Source: Nitrospirota bacterium
GTDB taxonomy: Bacteria > Nitrospirota_A > Leptospirillia > Leptospirillales > Leptospirillaceae
Reading direction: 5' to 3'
DNA length: 9,133 nucleotides
Assembly (NCBI GenBank): GCA_027415455.1
Contig: DAIBSV010000074.1
Span: 1 to 9,133, forward strand
Shown here: positions 5,293 through 9,133 of the stretch, one piece after another
Layout: the number at the start of each line of letters is the position of its first letter
Numbering within the stretch: the first letter of the stretch is position 1
Program-made: the position numbers and the translations under genes
Notes under the pieces: generated by a model
Database searches by the model: none
Told to the model about the DNA's origin: nothing
What the model saw: only the letters and a program-made list of their open reading frames with translations

Positions 5293-6625
5293 AGAATGGG
5301 AACATCGATCTCAACGACCGGTTCCCCTTGGATTTTAGCGCCGTGCGCATCATGCGCCGGGCCTGGTCAAATTGTTTTAAAAGCTGGTTGACCTGTTGCA
5401 CGCTCGTCCCAGATCCGCTGGCGATACGCTTTCTCCGGTTCCCGTCGATCACGTCCGGATGATCACGCTCTTCGTTGGTCATAGAAAATATGATCGCTTC
5501 CGTCCGCTTCAATTCTTTTTCGACCAACTGCATGTCGACCTTGGATTTGAGGGAAGCCCCGCCAGGAATCATCCCCATGAGGTCATCAAGCCCTCCAAGC
5601 TTTTTCATGCCCTGAATCTGCTGGAGGAAATCGTTCAACGTCATTTGATTGTTTCCCATTTTCCGGACAAGTGTCTCGGCCTGTTCCTGGGAAACAAGAT
5701 TCCTGGTTTTCTCGACAAGGGTTTCGATATCGCCCATTCCGATGATGCGTGAGGCCATGCGCTCAGGAATGAAGGGTTCCAGGCGATCCAGCTTTTCTCC
5801 GGCCCCCGTAAACTTGATCGGCTTTTTCAAGACGCTCCGGATCGACAAGATCGCGCCTCCGCGCGTGTCTCCATCAAGCTTCGTGAAGACCACCCCATCG
5901 ATTCCCACGGCCTGATCGAAGGCCGTGGCCACCGAAACAGCCTCCTGGCCCTGCATGGCATCGGCCACAAGCAGGCACTCCTTGGGAGCGTATAACGACT
6001 TGAGAGTTTTAAGCTCATCCATGAGTTCGTCATCGACGGTCAAACGGCCGGCGGTATCCACGATCACAATCTCATACATTCCCTGGACAATGCGTTTTCG
6101 AACCGACGGAACCATCTCCTGGGGACGCGTGACACCCGCCTCCGGCCCGATGACGGGGACGCCGATCTGCTCTCCAAGGATCCGGAGCTGATCCACGGCC
6201 GCCAGGCGGGCCAAGTCGCTCGCCACAAGAAGGACCCGACGACCCTGGGTCTTGAAATGAAGGGCGATTTTGGCGGCAGTCGTTGTTTTTCCTGAGCCTT
6301 GAAGCCCCATCATGAAGATGATGGTCGGTGGCTTCGAGGAAAGGGCAATATTCGCGCGATGGTCCCCGAGAATGTGAACCATCTCCTGGTAAACTTCCGT
6401 GATGACCTGTTGGGCAGGAGTCAGCCCCGTTTTTCGGGCCTGGCCCACGAGGCGGCTTCCCAACGTCTCCGTAAATTCCTTGACAACGGGAAGGCTCACA
6501 TCGGCTTCCAGAAGCGCGACCCTCAACTCCCGAAGGGCTTCCTCGACGGCCGCATCGGTCAGACCTCCGCGACCTGTCAGCTTTTGAAAAATCCCTTCAA
6601 AACGGCCTGTCAGGCTTTCGAACAT
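5291..6625 (-). CDS. ffh: Signal recognition particle protein Ffh
   Basis: Ffh binds 4.5S RNA and signal sequences and, with FtsY, delivers nascent membrane proteins to the translocon. The 444-residue product has normal length and order. Residues 1-90 are the N helical bundle, with the ALLEADVSLPVV motif at 37-48. The G domain follows with GLQGSGKTT (107-115), DTAGR (190-194) and TKLDGDTRGG (248-257). From about 325 comes the M domain, with Met-rich finger-loop residues around 328-352 and the RNA-binding SGSGTSVQQVNQLLKQF (403-419). The insertion-box motif usually written D-x-x-R-P-A-A reads DLARLAA (137-143), so the Pro is Leu; I regard this as natural variation. The ATG at 6625 starts 5 bases after the IHF-like gene. 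Confidence 0.98.
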   Translation of the reverse strand: MFESLTGRFEGIFQKLTGRGGLTDAAVEEALRELRVALLEADVSLPVVKEFTETLGSRLVGQARKTGLTPAQQVITEVYQEMVHILGDHRANIALSSKPPTIIFMMGLQGSGKTTTAAKIALHFKTQGRRVLLVASDLARLAAVDQLRILGEQIGVPVIGPEAGVTRPQEMVPSVRKRIVQGMYEIVIVDTAGRLTVDDELMDELKTLKSLYAPKECLLVADAMQGQEAVSVATAFDQAVGIDGVVFTKLDGDTRGGAILSIRSVLKKPIKFTGAGEKLDRLEPFIPERMASRIIGMGDIETLVEKTRNLVSQEQAETLVRKMGNNQMTLNDFLQQIQGMKKLGGLDDLMGMIPGGASLKSKVDMQLVEKELKRTEAIIFSMTNEERDHPDVIDGNRRKRIASGSGTSVQQVNQLLKQFDQARRMMRTALKSKGNRSLRSMFPF

Positions 6626-6630
6626 TGAGG

Positions 6631-6924
6631 TTATCCCTTGACCTGGCTGGACTTGAGGCTGGATTTGAGGATTCGGCTCTGCTTGAAGTAGGGAACCTTC
6701 TTCGGGGCAACGACCACCGAGGATCCGGTCCGCGGGTTTCGGGCCTTTCTCGTCGCTCTGGTTCTGACGCGCAACACGCCAAAATCCCGGAGTTCGACGG
6801 TATCACCGGAACGTAGGCCGTCCTTCATGGAATCGAGAAACAGATCGATCATCATACGGGCATCTTCTCGCCTGATTCCGGGAAATTGCCTTGCCAGCCT
6901 CTGTACAAGCTCACCTTTGGTCAT
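6631..6924 (-). CDS. ihfB: IHF/HU-family DNA-bending protein
   Basis: A 97-residue member of the HU/IHF family, small dimeric proteins that bend DNA. It begins MTKGELVQRLARQFP, has the helical DARMMIDLFLDSM stretch (21-33), then GDTVELRDFGVLRVRTR (40-56) leading into the DNA-contacting arm ARNPRTG (61-67) with the intercalating Pro at 64. The end VPYFKQSRILKSSL matches the family VPxFKxGKxLK. An IHF beta-type identity is suggested by position, since ihfB follows rpsA or rpsA-sppA in several proteobacteria, but HU versus IHF cannot be fixed from this sequence alone. The ATG at 6924 has GGAG 11 bases upstream, a rather long spacing. It follows sppA by 30 bases and precedes ffh by 5. Confidence 0.88.
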   Translation of the reverse strand: MTKGELVQRLARQFPGIRREDARMMIDLFLDSMKDGLRSGDTVELRDFGVLRVRTRATRKARNPRTGSSVVVAPKKVPYFKQSRILKSSLKSSQVKG

Positions 6925-6954
6925 TGTTTGTCCCGCTCCTTCTCTGGTAAGAGG

Positions 6955-7845
6955 TTATCGGAGAATGGCATGTCCCGGCAGTATGGACCAGAAGCCAGCC
7001 GGTTGTTGCGCTACGGACTCCAACATGTTGTTGATCTGCGACGAAAGCATTTTATCCAGAAAACTTTTTTCGGGAAAGGTCCTAATCACGGGTGATCCAG
7101 TGATATGAGCCAATTTTGTCGCTTCGGCCACCGCATCCTGATAATCCCCCAACTGGTCCACGAGATGATTGGAAATGGCCGAACGCCCCGTAAAGACACG
7201 GCCGTCCGCCAAGGGCCTCAGGACCTGAACCGGAATGTGGCGCCCTTTCGCCACATCCGAAATGAATTGCTGGTGCATCTCATCCAGGACGGATTGTAAA
7301 TAAGCCTTTTCTTCTGGAGTCATGGGCCTGAAAGGCGACCCGGCGTCCTTCAAAGCTCCACTTTTCATGACCTCACTCTGAATTCCAATTTTTTTCATGA
7401 GATCCTGAAATTCGGCGAGCTCCATGATAACACCGATACTTCCGGTGAGCGATCCCGAACTTGCCACGATCCTGTCACAAGCTGAAGCAATATAGTAAGC
7501 GCCGGAGGCTCCAACCGTCCCGATCGACGCGATGATCGGCTTCCCCTTTTTTCGGACCTTCAGAACTTCCTCGTATATGTCCTGAGACGGCACAACAGCT
7601 CCGCCGGGACTGTTGATGCGCAGAATGATCGCCTTGATTCTCGGATCCTTGGCAAGAGACCGGATTTGGCGGATGGGCTTTCGCGACGAGAGGATGACCC
7701 CAGAAATGCGGACCACTCCGATCTCCGCCCCTCCGACCAGTGGCATCGAGCGACTAAAGAAAGCAGCTCCCCGCCCGAGAACAAAAATGACGACAAGAAC
7801 GGTCAGAATCACCAGGAAAGCCCGAAAAATCTTTCGAACCATCAT
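6955..7845 (-). CDS. sppA: Signal peptide peptidase SppA (S49), short form
   Basis: A membrane-anchored serine peptidase that degrades cleaved signal peptides and other membrane-proximal peptides. I take the ATG at 7845 (296 residues), although the next codon is also ATG and a TTG at 7875 would add 10 residues; the ATGs fit the positively charged M-M-V-R-K before the membrane helix and have GGGGA just upstream. A single membrane segment lies at about 8-26. The S49 core then shows LRINSPGG (75-82) and VGASGAYYIASACDRIVAS (111-129) with nucleophile S114. SGALKDAGSPFRPMTPEE (162-179) carries the general-base K166, 52 residues after the Ser, the same spacing as in Bacillus SppA (S147/K199). It is the single-domain form, not the doubled E. 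coli protein. It is the first gene after the rpsA terminator. Confidence 0.95.
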   Translation of the reverse strand: MMVRKIFRAFLVILTVLVVIFVLGRGAAFFSRSMPLVGGAEIGVVRISGVILSSRKPIRQIRSLAKDPRIKAIILRINSPGGAVVPSQDIYEEVLKVRKKGKPIIASIGTVGASGAYYIASACDRIVASSGSLTGSIGVIMELAEFQDLMKKIGIQSEVMKSGALKDAGSPFRPMTPEEKAYLQSVLDEMHQQFISDVAKGRHIPVQVLRPLADGRVFTGRSAISNHLVDQLGDYQDAVAEATKLAHITGSPVIRTFPEKSFLDKMLSSQINNMLESVAQQPAGFWSILPGHAILR

Positions 7846-7907
7846 TTCCCCACTTGAAACATCTTGCCTGGACAAATCGCGAATTCACTGAGAAAAAACG
7901 CCTTCAC
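7846..7907 (-). promoter_or_regulatory. Leader between the rpsA terminator and sppA
   Basis: If the rpsA terminator works, a promoter for sppA and the genes beyond should lie in or close to these 62 bases. A T6 run occurs at 7892-7897 and the segment is less GC-rich than its surroundings, but I cannot point to a convincing -35/-10 pair. The entry marks where a promoter is expected, not one that is seen. Confidence 0.25.
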
Positions 7908-7952
7908 AATAAAAGAGGGGAATCCTGCCTCGACATGACGACAGGACTCCCC
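7908..7952 (-). terminator. Intrinsic terminator after rpsA
   Basis: On the message strand GGGGAGTCCTG pairs with CAGGATTCCCC (11 bp, one G-U), enclosing a 14-base loop that can pair a little further. The stem is followed at once by TCTTTTATT. This is the layout of a Rho-independent terminator, 17 bases past the rpsA stop codon. It is the only structure in the window with both a strong stem and a U-rich tail. Confidence 0.85.
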
Positions 7953-7969
7953 GCACCGCAATGGCTGTA

Positions 7970-9133
7970 TCAGGCGGTTTCCTCTTCGAGTCCTTTGACG
8001 GAAAGACCGATTTTGCGCTCCGCCTTGTCGATCTTCACGACCCTGACATTGACCTCTGAATCGACCGGGAACATCTGGTCAAGACGCTCGCCGGAAGGAA
8101 GATCGACTTCGCTGACATGAACCAATCCTTCTACACCATCTTCGATCTCGACGAAGAATCCGAAATCCATGACCTTCGTCACTTTGCCCTTCATGGTGCG
8201 CCCGACCGGAAAACGCTCCGGGATCTCGGACTCCCAGGGGTCGGTCGTCATTTGCTTGTATCCGAGCGAAAGGCGCTGGCGCTCCTTTTCGATCTTCAGG
8301 ACGATGGCGTCCACCTTTTGACCTTTCTTGAAGACCTCGGACGGATGCCTGACGTGGCGCGTCCAGGAAAGATCGGAAATATGGATCAGCCCGTCGATTC
8401 CCTCCTCGAGGCCGACAAAGACCCCGAAATCGGTGAGGCTCTTGACCTTGCCGGAAACAATCGTTCCGATCGGATACTTGTCCTCCACGACGTCCCAGGG
8501 ATTGGGACCGAGCTGCTTCAACCCAAGCGAAATCTTCCGGTTCTTCTCGTCGATCTTCAGAACCTTCGCCTCGACCATGTCTCCCACATTCATGATCTTG
8601 CTGGGATGCTTGACCTCATGGTTCCAGCTCATCTCGGTAATGTGCATCAATCCTTCAACCCCGGGCTCGATCTCAAGGAAGGCTCCGTAGTCGGTGATCG
8701 AAACCACCTTGGCCGTCACCTTCGACCCCTCCGGATAGCGCTCCGCGACTGTCGTCCACGGGTCGCTCTTCAGCTGCTTCAGACCGAGGGAGACGCGCCC
8801 GGTCTCCTTGTCATGCTTCAACACCATCACATTGATCTTGTCGCCCACGGCCATCAGATTCTGAGGGCTCGAGACACGCCCCCAGGACATGTCCGTGATA
8901 TGCAGAAGTCCGTCGACACCGCCGAGATCGATAAAGGCTCCGTAATCGGTGATGTTCTTCACGATTCCCTCGAGAACCTCACCCTCCTTGAGCGACTCCA
9001 TCGTCAGCTTCTTGCGCCGGTCACGCCACTCCTCGAGAAGGACACGGCGGGAAACAATGATGTTGCCGCGCTTCTTGTTCATCTTGATGATGCGGACCTG
9101 AATGGTCTGGCCGACAAGGCGATCCATGTCCCT
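7970..9133 (-). CDS. rpsA: 30S ribosomal protein S1 (5' end beyond window)
   Basis: S1 binds mRNA on the small subunit and helps initiation on messages with weak binding sites. 387 C-terminal residues are present; the frame stays open to the right edge and the internal Met at 9127 is not the real start. The first visible part, VGQTIQVRIIKMNKKRGNIIVSRR, is the end of the second S1 repeat and the linker to the third. Four full S1 (OB-fold) repeats follow, each with the (I/M)-(T/M)-D-(Y/F)-G-x-F, G-(L/I)-(L/M/I/V)-H-(I/V)-(T/S) and (S/G)-L-(G/S) marks. They begin near the peptides EGEVLEGIVKNITDYG, EGSKVTAKVVSITDYG, IGTIVSGKVKSLTDFG and VGRTMKGKVTKVMDFG. The protein would thus have the six-repeat layout of Gram-negative S1, ending EEETA. 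Its transcript ends at the terminator just downstream. Confidence 0.97.
   Translation of the reverse strand, partial: RDMDRLVGQTIQVRIIKMNKKRGNIIVSRRVLLEEWRDRRKKLTMESLKEGEVLEGIVKNITDYGAFIDLGGVDGLLHITDMSWGRVSSPQNLMAVGDKINVMVLKHDKETGRVSLGLKQLKSDPWTTVAERYPEGSKVTAKVVSITDYGAFLEIEPGVEGLMHITEMSWNHEVKHPSKIMNVGDMVEAKVLKIDEKNRKISLGLKQLGPNPWDVVEDKYPIGTIVSGKVKSLTDFGVFVGLEEGIDGLIHISDLSWTRHVRHPSEVFKKGQKVDAIVLKIEKERQRLSLGYKQMTTDPWESEIPERFPVGRTMKGKVTKVMDFGFFVEIEDGVEGLVHVSEVDLPSGERLDQMFPVDSEVNVRVVKIDKAERKIGLSVKGLEEETA

Noticed and set aside
7846..7875. TTG start of sppA at 7875
   Set aside because: The ten extra residues are not typical before the membrane helix, and the ATG pair at 7845/7842 is better placed; kept as a possibility only.
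8328..8690. Plus-strand 120-codon frame opposite rpsA
   Set aside because: Antisense to four clear S1 repeats; its apparent internal repetition simply mirrors them.
7970..9133. Repeats in rpsA as DNA repeats or a mobile element
   Set aside because: The periodicity of about 260 bases is the S1 domain repeat at protein level; the nucleotide copies are diverged.

Overview
The window reads as one chromosomal housekeeping block from a Gram-negative bacterium of moderately high GC. Every supported gene lies on the minus strand, so transcription runs from high to low coordinates. The order rpsA, sppA, ihf, followed by the ffh-rpsP-rimM-trmD-rplS-rnhB cluster, fits a deep-branching Gram-negative. 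I lean towards Nitrospirota (Leptospirillum-like) or a deltaproteobacterial-type lineage, but this rests only on gene order and protein flavour and I hold it at low confidence. I see no mobile element, CRISPR array, tRNA or rRNA.

Layout in transcription order: (1) the 3' two thirds of rpsA (ribosomal protein S1), running off the right edge and ending at a convincing intrinsic terminator; (2) sppA, a membrane-anchored S49 signal peptide peptidase; (3) an IHF/HU-family DNA-bending protein; (4) ffh, the SRP GTPase; (5) rpsP (S16); (6) rimM, the 16S processing factor; (7) trmD, the tRNA m1G37 methyltransferase, overlapping rimM; (8) rplS (L19); (9) rnhB (RNase HII); (10) a divergent FtsX-like membrane protein; (11) an EnvC-like coiled-coil plus LytM (M23) protein that overlaps the previous gene by 4 bases; (12) after a 203-base gap, the first 45 codons of what is probably a secreted S41 carboxyl-terminal processing protease.

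From sppA to the EnvC-like gene, gaps run from overlaps to 97 bases with no terminator-like structure, so these ten genes probably form one long operon. It would link protein export (sppA, ffh), ribosome and tRNA maturation (rpsP, rimM, trmD, rplS), genome maintenance (ihf, rnhB) and septal peptidoglycan splitting (FtsX-like, EnvC-like).

The less ordinary signals are three. The ffh-rpsP and trmD-rplS gaps, each just upstream of a ribosomal protein gene, hold stem-loops without U-tracts and share a near-identical 18-20 base element. The FtsX-like protein has no ftsE beside it and lacks the usual cytoplasmic ARR-E-I-M-L-V-G-A type segment. Its partner EnvC-like protein has lost the second zinc-binding motif of LytM, as expected of an amidase activator rather than a hydrolase.
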